In this document: piece by piece, positions 54,089-64,000 of the stretch | Numbering within the stretch: position 1 is the first letter of the stretch | Layout: every line of letters starts with the position of its first letter | DNA from: Stramonita haemastoma | Taxonomy: Eukaryota > Mollusca > Gastropoda > Neogastropoda > Muricidae | Length of the DNA: 64,000 nt | Direction of reading: 5' to 3' | Assembly: GCA_030674155.1 (NCBI GenBank) | Contig: CM060325.1 | Span: 25,298,835 to 25,362,834 of the forward strand | Made by a program: the position numbers and the translations under genes | Notes under the pieces: model-generated | The model's input: only the letters and a program-made list of their open reading frames with translations | The model's database searches: none | Told to the model about the DNA's origin: nothing

Positions 54089-54992
54089 CTGAAACAAATA
54101 TTTTTATGTTAGATTTTGAGCAAAGCTGAATAAAAAATAAAAAAATTATGTGGACAGTGAAATCCAGATCTGAAATAAAAATGTATTCTCACAATCATAT
54201 AAAACTCCCACAGCACAATAAACTTGTGTGCAAACAAAATTTGATTTTATTTTTGGTACAATGTGTGTAAAACACACACACAAACACACACCTAAATATG
54301 GTTTTGTACACAGAATGTATAGCAGCCGTACTATGCCTCTGTCAGGCTCAATGACAAAATAATTTGACTTTTGTGCCTGTCAGGCTGTCTGTCTCTTTCT
54401 GTGTGTGTGTGTTCTGTGTCTGTGTCTGTGCATGTGTTTCAACAAATATATCCATTTATATATTTTGTATTTATAATTGTGCAACATGAACTTGGAATAA
54501 AAATTAAAAAAAAGAGAGAAAAAAAATTCTCTCTATGAAGTTACTCATTTGCATCTGCACTCCAGTACAAACTATGAAATGAAAAAAAGAAAGAAAAATA
54601 GCTGTGAATAGCATGATTGTTGACAACAATTCATGTTCAGAAAACCGATTTTGAATGCCACGCCCACCTCACACACTGTGTGTGTGTGTGTGTGTGTTTC
54701 AACATATCTGTATGTTTTGTTTTTATAATTGTGCACATGAACTTTGAATAAAAAGATAAAAAATCCCCTCTATGAAGCTACTCATTTGCATCTGCACTCC
54801 AGTACAAACTCATAAAATCCCTGCTGAAATAATAATATAAAAAAAAGGTGTGAAAAGCATAATTGTTGACACCAGTTCATGTAGAGAAAAAAAAAATTCA
54901 AATGCCACTCCCACCTCACACACTTTTTCATATGCATGCACTTGCACAACACAAGAGCAACAATAACAAAAAAAAAACAATGCAAGACTTAC

Positions 54993-55362
54993 CTGTAAAC
55001 CTTGGGATATGTGGCTGGTCGTCAGTGCCCTCTTCTGTCCACAAAACATCGATCTGGTGCCTCTCTTGCCGGCGTGCACCCCCCCCTCTTCTGGTTGTTG
55101 ATGAAATTTGAGGTGCACCCCCCCCCCTCCCTCGTCCTCTAAAACTTCAACCAGTTGCAATCGAGGTTGATGGTTGTGGTTCGGCAACTAACTCGTCAGC
55201 TCCTTCTTCCATCTCCTGTTCATTTTCAATCGAAGTTTCGTCTTCATCACTTGGTTGAAACTCGTCAGCGCTTTCTTTAGCAGCACGGTCGCAATCATTG
55301 TCAGAATCCAAAAAAAGTTCATAGTCGCGAAACTTTGCTGGCAGTGCTCGTCGCTTCGACAT
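54993..55362 (-). pseudogene. PB-A copy 3 transposase, exon 1
   Basis: MSKRRALPAKFRDYELFL start; stops early at a TGA (copy 1 has CGA) after STSIATG. C-runs near 55,078 and 55,118 differ in length from the other copies. The intron 54,089-54,992 keeps the 270-bp duplication. Confidence 0.82.
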
Positions 55363-55482
55363 CGCGTTTGGCGGTCCTGTAACGTTTTAAACCGACGTTT
55401 GAATAGCCTACAGGCCTACTATAGTTGCTTCCCTTGACAGTGGCGCCATCTGTAGGCCTGTAGGAATAATAACTTTTAATAA

Positions 55483-56480
55483 TAGCTTTTTTGAATGGCC
55501 CAAAAACAACTCTGTCAAGTGGCTGCAGGTAGTGTGTTGTGTGTGGAGGTAGTGCAATATGTATTTGCTCTTGGCGGGCAAGATCCAACAACTCCACCAC
55601 CTCATGGCTTCCATGGTGGAATCCATGATGAGAACTTGCGGGCGTGCTGGGCCACAGTTGGCAAGGAAAACGTCCCTGAACCATTCTAAACTTATGGTGT
55701 TTTCCATCCAGGCATTGGCCTGGTATGTCCAAAAGGCACCAGCTGGTGCATCATGTGTTGCAGAGGACTGCACAGACCTCATGGTCTTGCCCTTCACAAC
55801 AAACAGAGGAGGCATGGCCCTGCCACTAGCATTAGTGTGGTCACGCTGTCCCGGGAGTTGGCAGTCCTGGCAAGTAGCTGTTTAGTGCCCTTTCTGGCAA
55901 TAACTTTTGCCGCATCTGGGGAAAACTGGACCCCAGTCTCGTCAGCATTGCACACCACCTCTGGCTTGGAATGAAAGTCATGGAGGGCCATGGAAGCCTC
56001 CGGTCATCACAATACTTGTTGACTACGGTGGGGTTCATTCATCCCCCGCATCCTGTTTGTGCCACACGTCTCAGGACACGGAGGTCAGGTCGGGGCGTCG
56101 TCTCTTCAGTGAGCGCCAGTACTCCTCTGAAGGCATGTTGTTTTTAAATTGAGTTTTCAGGTTCAGTCTTTGCGCTACCTGTCCTACCTTGATGAGGAAC
56201 TGTCTCTTTGTCAAGGGAAAACCAGACCTTGCAGCCTCGATGACACGGTTCACAATGTCATCCTCCATCTCTGGAGGAATGCTCTGGCTACGGCCAGCTT
56301 TTTTTCCCCAGGGTTGATTTGCCGTTGATGTAGTCCTTCAGGGTACTTTTTGGTACCCCAAACTCCCTGGAGGCCGCTCTGAAGCTGAGGTTCCTGGTGC
56401 TGATAGCTTCCAGGCTTGCTGCAGGGACTCCTGGGTGTAGCGGTTGTCAACTCCCTTGTTACGTCCAGGCGAGGTTGTCT
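55483..56480 (-). pseudogene. pogo/jerky-like transposase fragment pogo-B
   Basis: Close relative of pogo-A in several frames: SPGRNKGVDNRYTQESLQQ, VPKSTLKDYI, SGFPLTKRQFLIKVGQVAQ, MPSEEYWRSLKRR, NADETGVQFSPDAAKVIA, LIMDS, and HYLQPLDRVVFGPFKKA, where it is cut at about 55,483 by the PB-A copy 3 side. The catalytic aspartates of the first and last blocks remain. The expected ATG before SPGRNKG is altered. The C-terminal tail is missing. Confidence 0.85.
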
Positions 56481-57255
56481 CTTCCAAGCAGAGACACACA
56501 GAGCAAGAAAAAAAAACTTACTCTTGATCTTTCTCCAAACAACATGATTTAAAAAAAAAAAAAAACCAAATCATGACAACGAAATTAGTATTATAAATAA
56601 CTGACTGTTGACTCCCTTGTTACAACCAGGTATGGTTGTCTTGTGCACACTGAGATGCAGAGAGCAAGAAAAAACTATAAAACTTACTCTTAGTCTTTCC
56701 CCAAACAATATGATTAAAAAATGTGATGACAATGATGAATGTAATTATTATTATAAATAATTCTGATTGTAGACTCCAGTGTTACAACCAGATATGGTTG
56801 TCTAGTGCACACTGAGATGCAGAGAGCAAGAAAAAAACTATAAAACTGAGGCTACTCTTAGTCTTTCCCCAGACAACATTTAAAAAAAAACATATTATGA
56901 CAATGAATTTAGTATAATAAATAACTGTGACTGTAGACTCCATGGTTACAACCAGGTACGGTTGTCTTGTGTACACTGAGATGCAGAGAGCAAGAAAAAA
57001 ACTATAAAACTTACTCTTAATCTTTCCCCAAACAACATGATTTCAAAAACAAACATATGATGACTATGTAATTAATATAATAAATAACTGTGACTGTAGA
57101 CTCCCTTGTTACAACCAGGCATGGTTGTCTTGTGCACACTGAGATGCAGAGAGCAAGAAAAAACTATAAAAACCTAGGCCTACTCTTAGGCCTAGTCTTT
57201 TCCCAAACAACATGATTTAAAAAAAATATATATATATATCATGACAATGAAACTA
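56430..57255. repeat. ~162-bp tandem array, five units, derived from the pogo first exon
   Basis: The ttgttac landmark recurs at 56,460, 56,621, 56,783, 56,947 and 57,110 (spacing 161-164 bp). The first unit overlaps the coding start of pogo-B. Several other units still encode, on the minus strand, ATG CCT GG. TGT AAC AAG GG (MPGCNKG), the pogo start. The rest of each unit is 5' flank/intron-like, with a gatgcagagagcaagaaaaa block and an AT-rich end. Confidence 0.85.
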
Positions 57256-57256
57256 A

Positions 57257-58888
57257 GTGGTAAGAAACTCACGTAGAGCATGGCAGCAGAGAGTCCTCAG
57301 AGGAGAAGCCCCCTTCAAACAAGTGTTTCGGGCCTTTAATCTTCCTTACACTCCAGGAGGCCGGCCCACATCCAGTTCATGACTCTGGATGTCTCTCTGC
57401 TGCCCCTTCATGTGTGTGATGAGTTCTGACTCGGATTTGAATTCATGATCTCTGGATATGCACACTTTTTTTTTGGGGGGGGGGGGGGGGAGATTAGCCA
57501 CCTATGGTATTATGGGGTCATCTAGGTCTTATGCAGTTCAGTTTTGTTCCTCCTTGACCAGATCCAGCTTGAACATCTCTCGGCTGCTTCTGTCATGGCT
57601 TTCAGGGCTCTGGTTTTTTCCTTCCCTGCAATCGAGAGCTGTTTCATGAGGTTGTAAGCTGATTCTCCAACAAACCCCCTGGCTCCGACTTCTGCAGCAA
57701 GGACGTTGACCTGATAGCCTTCTTTCTTCAGGCTGTTGGCCAGATCTGCATATTTTTCAGTCTTGTAGGCGTGAGATGCCTCCATCCTGTTCTCATATGG
57801 AACAGTCAGCTCTATCATGATCAGCTGCTTGGTTGAGTGGGAGTTGACTACTATGTCAGGTCTCATACCACTCTTGCTGATGATCTCGGGGTGGTTGTTC
57901 CATTCTGGGAGGTCTGCAGTGCACACCCAGTCGTCTGCTCCATCCAGCAGACTCTGCTTGCAGGTTCTGAATGGCACTGATGTTCGTGCCATGAGTCTTT
58001 TCCTCCTGCCGTGAAGAAGGTTGCGGGAGCTTTTTGTGTCCTGATGTTGCCAATTGTGGAGCAGGTACTGAACCAGACTGCTTCTACAATCTCTTTTAGC
58101 ACCTGGTTGTGCCTCCATGTGTACCTCCCTTGGGCTAAGGCTACCTTGCATGAGCTGAGGACATGTTCCACTGTTTGTTTTTCACGGCAGAGGGGGCATG
58201 CAGGATCGTCTGCTTTTCCCCACTTCACCAGGTTTGCATTTGATGGTAGCAGGTCATACACGGATCTGAGAATGAAGCTGATCCTGAGAGGGGCCATGTG
58301 CCAAATGTCATTCCAGGTGAGACTTTGGAGCGCACTCTCCCATGTTGTCCATTGCCCTTGTTGGCTCTGCTGGACTGCTTTTTGGAGTCTCTTTTGGTCT
58401 TCTTTCCTCATCTCTTGAATGACCATGTCCCGTTTGGCTTTTGCTTTTGACCACCATTCTGTTTTTGTTGACCCTAGTCCTTGTCTGTTGGTCTGTGTGT
58501 GTCCTGTTATCTCTCTGATCTTGAGACTTTCTTTGGCAGAGTTTATCACCTCCTGGACTTTCCATTTTCTGCCGGTCTTCAGCAGGGGCTTGATTTCTTC
58601 TACCACCTTGTCATCTGTGTCCTCTAACAGGCTTTGAAGTCTGATTTTTCCTGCTTTATATTCTTCTAGGATTGATTTCAGTGGCAGTTTTTAATTTTGC
58701 TTGCCGACAGTACAGCGCTATATCGGTGAGACAGGGTGGAACTCCAAGCCATTTCTCGTGAATTTGTTGATTTTGGCTCCATTGCCTCACCTGACTGGTG
58801 CAGATCTCATATATCATTAGAGGCCATAGTAGTTTTGGATCAGCATGAACTGCAGACACCACACCTGAATTGCCAGGAGACCACACTG
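57257..58888 (-). mobile_element. 5'-truncated non-LTR retrotransposon (R2/HERO-like)
   Basis: Inserted in the last array unit. A segment of about 94 bp occurs on both sides (57,160-57,255 and 58,891-58,984), which looks like an unusually long target duplication. The 3' non-coding part is 57,257-57,521 and includes a G17 run near 57,475. Confidence 0.7.
57522..58888 (-). pseudogene. R2/HERO-like LINE ORF end: RT thumb, CCHC-type knuckle, restriction-like endonuclease
   Basis: Frames joined in order give KWLGVPPCLTDIALYCRQ (RT thumb region), then LLPSNANLVKWGK, CPLCREKQTVEHVLSSC (zinc knuckle CxxC...HxxxxC), GRYTWRHNQVLKEI, and after a frameshift near 58,010 MRPDIVVNSHSTKQLIMIEL (PD...E of a restriction-like endonuclease) and EVGARGFVGESAYNL. 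The endonuclease at the C-terminus is the hallmark of R2, R4 and HERO-type LINEs. The polymerase palm is absent through 5' truncation. Confidence 0.8.
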
Positions 58889-59096
58889 TCAAAACTATAA
58901 AAACCTAGGCCTACTCTTAGGCCTAGTCTTTTCCCAAACAACATGATTTAAAAAATAAAATATAATATCATGACAATGAAACTAATATGATAGTATGGAA
59001 AATCCAGCAATAAATGTGTACTTTTTTCAAGTCCTGGCTAGAAATCACCAGATCAGATAAAAAATTGTGCCTGTAGCTAGGCCTACTCTTAGAAAG

Positions 59097-59331
59097 GCAA
59101 GCAAGGACAGTTGAGTTGGTTTTATACCTCGTTTTAAACTGTACATAGTCGCACACTTTTAATACGAGTTTTAAAATGTGACGAGGCGATAGCCCTGATA
59201 TGGCTATGTGGTCGGTGGGGCTAAAAGCACCATTATTGGATTGGATTGGAGTTTTAAAATGTGATGAGGTGATAGCCCTGATATGGCCTATGTGGTCGGG
59301 GGGCTATAAGCACCATCATTGGATTGGATTG
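59097..59331 (+). repeat. S1 retro-repeat dimer
   Basis: A long S1 copy (59,097-59,250) is followed immediately by a second 3' module starting agttttaaaatgtgatgagg (59,250-59,331). Both end in ATTGG repeats. Confidence 0.85.
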
Positions 59332-59704
59332 AGGTGGATTTTTGGTGTGTTTGTTTTGGTGTTCTGCTTTTTTTTTTGCTTTTTTTTTCCCCCCTCTATT
59401 ACCAAGATATTATGATCTCAAGGCCTATGACTAATTTTGTTGATAGATGATGGTTGGATAATGTACCCAGTAGCTAACTTATGTTTTATTTACTACTTTT
59501 GCTTGTTTGTTTTTGTTTTAACTACTACTTTATTGATCATTTGATTGTTTATTATTAATTTTAGTTCACTGTTTTGGGCCTTTGTTATTCTATTATTCTG
59601 TCCTTACAACTTGTCTTCTGTTTATTACTGTCTTGTCTTGGCCCTTGTTATTGGTTTATTACTTGTTGTTAGTTGAAGGTGTTTCTTAAATTGATGTAAT
59701 CCCT
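59332..59704. other. AT-rich non-coding stretch
   Basis: T-rich sequence with many tta/ttg words. No gene or repeat boundary recognised. Confidence 0.45.
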
Positions 59705-59800
59705 AATCAGGGCAAGGACTGGATGTAAAAAAGCACCTGAGTGCTAATTCATTATCCTTGAATAAAAGAATTTGTTTTGATTTGATTTGATTTGATGGAA
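59705..59800 (+). repeat. SINE family S2, 3' end only
   Basis: gactggatgtaaaaaagcac, then tgagtgctaatt and atccttgaataaaaga, then a (TTTGA)n tail. The same 3' end is in the S2 copies at 60,970 and 62,767. Confidence 0.75.
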
Positions 59801-59907
59801 AGAGTGTGGAAGAATGTGCTAGTGAGAGTGACAAGGAGACTGGGCGGATGTAAACCTGAACATATAACTGAGCATGCACATAGCAGAATCGGCTGCAATG
59901 TGGTGGC

Positions 59908-60101
59908 CATCCTGGGCTGACCCTTATGGTTGACCAGGGCATCGATACAAGCAAGGACAGCCAAGTTGGTTTATACCCCGTTTTAAACTGTATATAGTCG
60001 CACACTTTTAAAACGAGTTTTAAAATGTGACGAGGTGACAGCCCCATATGGCCTGTGCGGTCTGGGGGGGGGGGGCTCTAAGCAACATCATTGGATTGGA
60101 T
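59908..60101 (+). repeat. S1 retro-repeat, long copy
   Basis: Includes the further 5' segment ccatcctgggctgaccctta and tgaccagggcatcgata shared with 63,285. A G10 run interrupts the core near 60,065. Confidence 0.85.
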
Positions 60102-60968
60102 TGCTACAGTAAGCTATGGATACCATAACAGGTAAAACCTTGCAAAGTCTTTTCACCTGTGTTGGTAGAAAGAGCAAAACTGTTCATGCACCAAGAAATG
60201 TCTGGTAAAAGTTTGTTGTTTTTTTTATTACCACAGTAGAGACGGAAATATCTACATTAAAATATTGTTATTTTCAACCTTTGAATTTATTCGCTAATCC
60301 TGTCCGTACTTCCATACACACTTGTGAAAAATAAATAAAACTAAAGAAAAACGCAAATATATGTAGACTAAAAAAATAATAATAAATGCCTGAGACTTGC
60401 AGAGTTGATGTCCCTGTCAGTATAAATAACATCCCCACCTTCTGGAGATTCTGTGCTACTAGGAAGTCCCTCTTTTCTATCCCTCTCTCTCTCTTTTTGC
60501 CTTGTTCCTTTTCTTCCTTGGTCCATTCTCCTGCCTTTTTTCCAGACAGACTTCAAAGATAATAGTTTTCTTCCACGCCAAAAATCAGATGCGCCGGGCC
60601 TGACTTGTCAGGGGCTCAATGGCAGCACAATGCATTTTCGCTCCTATGACAGACAACAGTAATAGCTGTCTGAGCGTTGAGCAAAGAACACATTTGATGG
60701 TCAGGTTTGTCAATCTCTGCATAAATACTAAAACTTGCAGACCTCTTGGAACGAAAGGCAACATCAGAAAAATCCAAGAACACAGTAAACTGCTGAAACG
60801 GATGTCAACATTTACAAAACTGCATACACAAGGGGATTGGATACTTAATTATTCTCGAAGTAAAACCGCCACACACCTACACAATGGGCACGCACGTCCC
60901 ATCCCCACCCCCATAAACACACCTATACCCCAACTATCACACACAAACGCGCGTCGCGCACACACACA
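60102..60968. other. Non-coding stretch, nothing recognised
   Basis: No gene, TIR or family repeat was seen. Short C/T-rich and CA-rich patches lie near 60,480 and 60,950. Confidence 0.45.
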
Positions 60969-60969
60969 G

Positions 60970-61290
60970 CTAGAGGATAGCCTGGTGGTCAGAGTGATGC
61001 GCTCGTGATCTGCTGACCCCAAACCTCGTTCAAGAGGATTTTTTCTCTGAAGTTACCATCAGTGCCGATTCCAATCCCCCCAAAAGTCCTTCGATGAGAC
61101 TATAAACCGAGGTCCTGTGTGCGAACGCACGAAGAACATCTTGCACACACGAACCCGTTCCGCTTTTCGGAATAGTGGGCCAATGCATGCCGGCGGGAAT
61201 GGATGACAAAATTTACAAAACTACATACTCACGGGACTAGGTAGTAAAAAAGCACTAAGTGCTAATTCCATTATCCAAGAAATAGATAAA
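60970..61290 (+). mobile_element. SINE family S2, near full-length
   Basis: tRNA-like head (gatagcctggtggtcagagt, A-box region). The B box region near 61,020 is decayed. A body shared with the copy at 62,767 follows (agtccttcgatgagact, cgcacg.agaacatcttg, cgcttttcg), and the S2 3' end ttatccaagaaatagataaa closes it. Confidence 0.75.
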
Positions 61291-61349
61291 AGAAACACGC
61301 ACTTACACATACACACACGTTACACACACACTCACGCACACACTCGCAA

Positions 61350-61495
61350 ACAAGCAAGGACAGTCAAATTGGTCTTATACCCCGTTTTAATCTGTAAATA
61401 GTCGCACACTTTTATATGAGTTTTAACATATGACGAGGTGACAGCCCGGATATGGCCTGTGCGGTCGCGGGGCTATAAGCAACATATTGGATTGG
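61350..61495 (+). repeat. S1 retro-repeat
   Basis: Starts acaagcaaggacagtc and ends aacatattggattgg; flanked by CA-rich sequence. Confidence 0.85.
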
Positions 61496-61784
61496 AACAC
61501 ACGCGTCACACACACACACACGTCAACCCACACACACACACACATGTATACATCCTACTGACCCAGCTTTGGCGGAGCGTCACCCCGGACAGGTAGAAAA
61601 GCCGGACCTCCCTCCCCGCACAGCTGTGAGGAAAGAACGCCGAGATCTGTCTGACTGACGGGGACCAGCAGCCACTGCCGGCAAATCCGGATTACACTCC
61701 GGTCATCTTCCTGTTATCACCTGAGCAGAGCAGGTTGACAGGTGAGACTCAGCCTTAGTCTGTATGGCTGTTGTTACTGTGTTA

Positions 61785-62098
61785 TTACCGATATCAAAAA
61801 GCGTGTGGGCCCCCAAGAGCCTTTGCTCTCCACCATAAAGAGGAGAAAGCTAATGTGGTTTGGCCACACCACAAGACACAACACCCTAGCAAAAACCATC
61901 CTGCAAGGAACAGTCGAGGGCAAGAGAAGAAGAGGCCGCCAAAAGAAATCATGGGTTGACAACATTAAAGACTGGACCGCCCAACCCCTACAACACCTCC
62001 TACTAGCCACACAGGATCGTGAAGCATGGAGAAAGATCTCTGTTGCGCCTTCTCTCATGTCCCCCCTACGTCCTTTGGGACTGAGTGAGTGAGAGTGA
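61785..62098 (+). pseudogene. RTE-like LINE, C-terminal tail fragment
   Basis: Frame ...TIKRRKLMWFGHTTRH, AKTILQGTVEGKRRRGRQKK, SWVDNIKDWT, ATQDREAWRKI, followed by gactgagtgagtgagagtga. RRKL.WFGH..R, GRGRQ.K.W.D.I..WT and DR..WR are the familiar C-terminal blocks of RTE/BovB-type LINEs. Only the last about 100 codons remain, so it is a 5'-truncated insertion. It is the only sizeable element ORF on the plus strand. Confidence 0.8.
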
Positions 62099-62099
62099 C

Positions 62100-62240
62100 C
62101 GATAGGATCTTACAAGGGGGTTGACCCTGGTAAAATTCTGTAGAAAAAGCCACTCTGAAAGGGAAATAACGCATGCAAGGGGAAAAAAATGGGGTGTAGA
62201 AAAAGCCACTCTGATAGGGAAATAAATACAGTTGCATGCA
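62100..62240. repeat. Short tandem duplication
   Basis: tagaaaaagccactctga and the following gggaaata occur at about 62,142 and 62,196, with gcatgca..ggaaaaaa after each; about 55-bp units, two copies. Confidence 0.75.
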
Positions 62241-62346
62241 GGAAAAAAAAATTAAAAAATGGGTAGACTTGTGGCTGGCTAGGCGGGAGAGCAGACCATA
62301 GAGAAATCTGCTGTGACATAATATGATAAAGTGGTACAAATACAAA

Positions 62347-62394
62347 TGGCCTATGCGGTCGGCGGGGCTCTAAGCAATATCATTGGATTGGATT
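62347..62394 (+). repeat. S1 3' module, short fragment
   Basis: ggcctatgcggtcggcgggg to the ATTGG tail. Confidence 0.75.
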
Positions 62395-62766
62395 AGATTA
62401 GTTATTACTGTTGTTGCTGTTGTCGTTTCTGTTGTTGTTACTGATCATGATGTTGTCGTTGTGTGTTCCCCAGCTTAAACATCCTGGAGTTCGCCAAGAA
62501 TGTGTCACTCATCCTGCCTAGGCGTCACTGTGAGATTTTTTGTTTTGTTTGGGGGTTGTTGTTTTTTTCTTTTGTTCCTTCCTGGGCTAGAACTTCGAGG
62601 TTCACCCATGGTGAGACACTGCATATGCAACTGTTTTTGCTCACGATGAAGGTAGCTGCATTCCGACTCACGGGATGTATGATGGTGTTTCTGTAATCCG
62701 CTGAACAGTGTCATGAACTACAGGATGTCTCATGTAACATGCACATTTGATCTAATTTCTCACCTA

Positions 62767-63060
62767 GGTTCGATTCCGTTCGAGGGGATTTTCCCCCTGC
62801 TGGAGTTAACATCAGTGCTGACTCCACTCTCCCAAAAAGTCCTTCGGATGAGACTTTAAACCGAGGCCCCGTGTGCCAACGCACGCAGAACATCTTGCGC
62901 ACACGTTAAATCCTGTTCCGCTTTTCGTAAGAGTAGGCCATTGTGTGCCAGTGGAAACAGATGACAAGGTTTATAAAACTACATACAAGCAGAGACTGGT
63001 TGTAAAAAAGCACATGAGTGCTTATTCCGTTATCCTCGATATAAAAGAATAAATAAATAT
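62767..63060 (+). mobile_element. SINE family S2, 5'-truncated
   Basis: Starts at the B box (GGTTCGATTCC) and keeps the whole body and 3' end seen at 60,970-61,290. Confidence 0.78.
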
Positions 63061-63284
63061 ATAAAATAGGTGATTTTGCTGCCATTTTAGACAGAATTCC
63101 ATATAAGCCTAGTGAGTTTAGGTATTTTTCTATGAGAAATATTAGATCCTGAGAGAATCGGGCTTTTCCCGTCTGATATGAGTGAAAGTGATATGGTTGT
63201 TCTCTAAGGACAAGGTTGTTTTAAGGAATGTGGTTGTGGTTTTATCTCGTAAGTGTGATGAATGTGGGTTTTCCCACGACGCGG

Positions 63285-63486
63285 GGGCCGTCCTGGAATG
63301 ACCCTTATGGTTGGCCGGGGCGTCGATACAAGCAAGGACAGTTGAGTTGGTTTTATACCTCGTTTTAAACTGTACATAGTCGCACACTTTTAATACGAGT
63401 TTTAAAACGTAACGAGGTGATAGCCCTGATAATTATGGTCTATGTGGTCGGCGGGGCTATAAGCAACATCATTGGATTGGATTGGA
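63285..63486 (+). repeat. S1 retro-repeat, long copy
   Basis: gggccgtcctggaatgaccc start, through cgatacaagcaaggacag, to the ATTGGATTGGATTGG tail. One of the longest copies. Confidence 0.85.
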
Positions 63487-63924
63487 TCCTAGACTTTGAA
63501 CCCTTTTTAAAATGTCTAAAATGACAACCTGTGACAAATACTTCATTGACGACCCTTAGAAGCCAAGGCTTGTCTATCAAAGTAAGCTATTCTCATTTAA
63601 GGATAATGGTAAACATAAGATAGCCTACATTTTTGTGCTGAAAAATAAAGTTTCAAAAGCTTGCCAGTGCGTGGACGAAACGAACAAGGACAAGCAGACG
63701 ACAGTCACCTAGTTATCAGGATAATTTTGGTCTTTTTTGTGTGCAGACTAGATTTTATATGAAATTGATGTAGTTTCTTGAGTGGTTATCCTTAGAAAGA
63801 TATTGATCTGGTTCATTTATATAAACTGTATCCAATAGAACAAAGGATCCTAGTTTCATAGTCTAATGTGAAGAAATGAAGGCCTATCTTCAAAAGGACA
63901 CCACTAGTGGAGGCTCAAGACACG

Positions 63925-64000
63925 ATAGCCTGGTGGTTAGTGATGCACTCATGGTCTGCTGACCCCGTTTCGAATCTCGTTCAAGAGGATTTTACCTCTG
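63925..64000 (+). mobile_element. SINE family S2 head, cut by the window end
   Basis: gatagcctggtggttagtga with a B-box-like gtttcgaatctcg at 63,969, then gttcaagaggattttacctc. The best preserved S2 head here; the body is outside the window. Confidence 0.75.

Larger units (their letters stand above)
52239..55475 (-). mobile_element. piggyBac element PB-A, copy 3 (both ends truncated)
   Basis: Homology to copy 1 starts at a TTAA (52239; copy 1 at 13,228) and stops near 55,475, before the 5' TIR. It is the most decayed of the three copies. Confidence 0.85.

Noticed and set aside
56430..57255. Regular repeats that could suggest a CRISPR-like array
   Set aside because: Units are 162 bp with no unique spacers and derive from a pogo gene; the genome is eukaryotic.

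Overview
This window is eukaryotic DNA from an invertebrate, most likely a marine lophotrochozoan and perhaps a gastropod or bivalve mollusc. That assignment is inferred from transposon content, spliceosomal introns and abundant CA, CT and AT microsatellites; the sequence does not prove a species. I recognise no host gene, rRNA or functional tRNA. Almost all of it is transposable elements in several nesting layers, and every DNA-transposon gene is on the minus strand.

Layout. 1-1908: a piggyBac element (PB-C) with an almost intact transposase, running off the left edge. 2074-3709: a decayed piggyBac gene (PB-D). 4316-8710: a pogo/Tigger-type element (pogo-1) with long terminal inverted repeats (TIRs) and a displaced C-terminal PHD finger. 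9421-11420: a decayed piggyBac gene (PB-E). 11554-17073: a second pogo-type gene (pogo-A), split by a complete TTAA-flanked piggyBac element (PB-A, 13006-16600). 17337-20557: another piggyBac element (PB-B), inserted at a TTAA inside a short retro-repeat called S1 here. 21533-35039: a TTAA-flanked Kolobok-like element (K1), itself split by a 9.6-kb MULE (24899-34542) with a 9-bp target duplication. The MULE carries a piggyBac-type MITE (26490-27602) and a hAT-type MITE (32183-32513).

The block 13296-21532 plus 35040-37467 occurs again in the same orientation at 38077-48107. The second copy lacks K1, so its single TTAA at 46446 is the empty site that proves the K1 insertion. A second Kolobok-like element (K2, 48113-52238) follows, then a third partial PB-A (52239-55475) fused to a third pogo-type fragment (pogo-B, 55483-56480). 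Next come a 162-bp tandem array and a 5'-truncated R2/HERO-like LINE. The last 5 kb holds S1 copies, tRNA-derived SINEs and a LINE tail.

Most transposase genes share one plan: a short 5' exon or untranslated exon, one intron, then the DDE/DDD exon. Most are broken by one or a few frameshifts or stops, so they are recent but largely dead. The most notable protein is the MULE transposase, which combines a Ulp1-like protease domain, C2H2 fingers, the MULE catalytic core, a SWIM finger and a C-terminal PHD finger.
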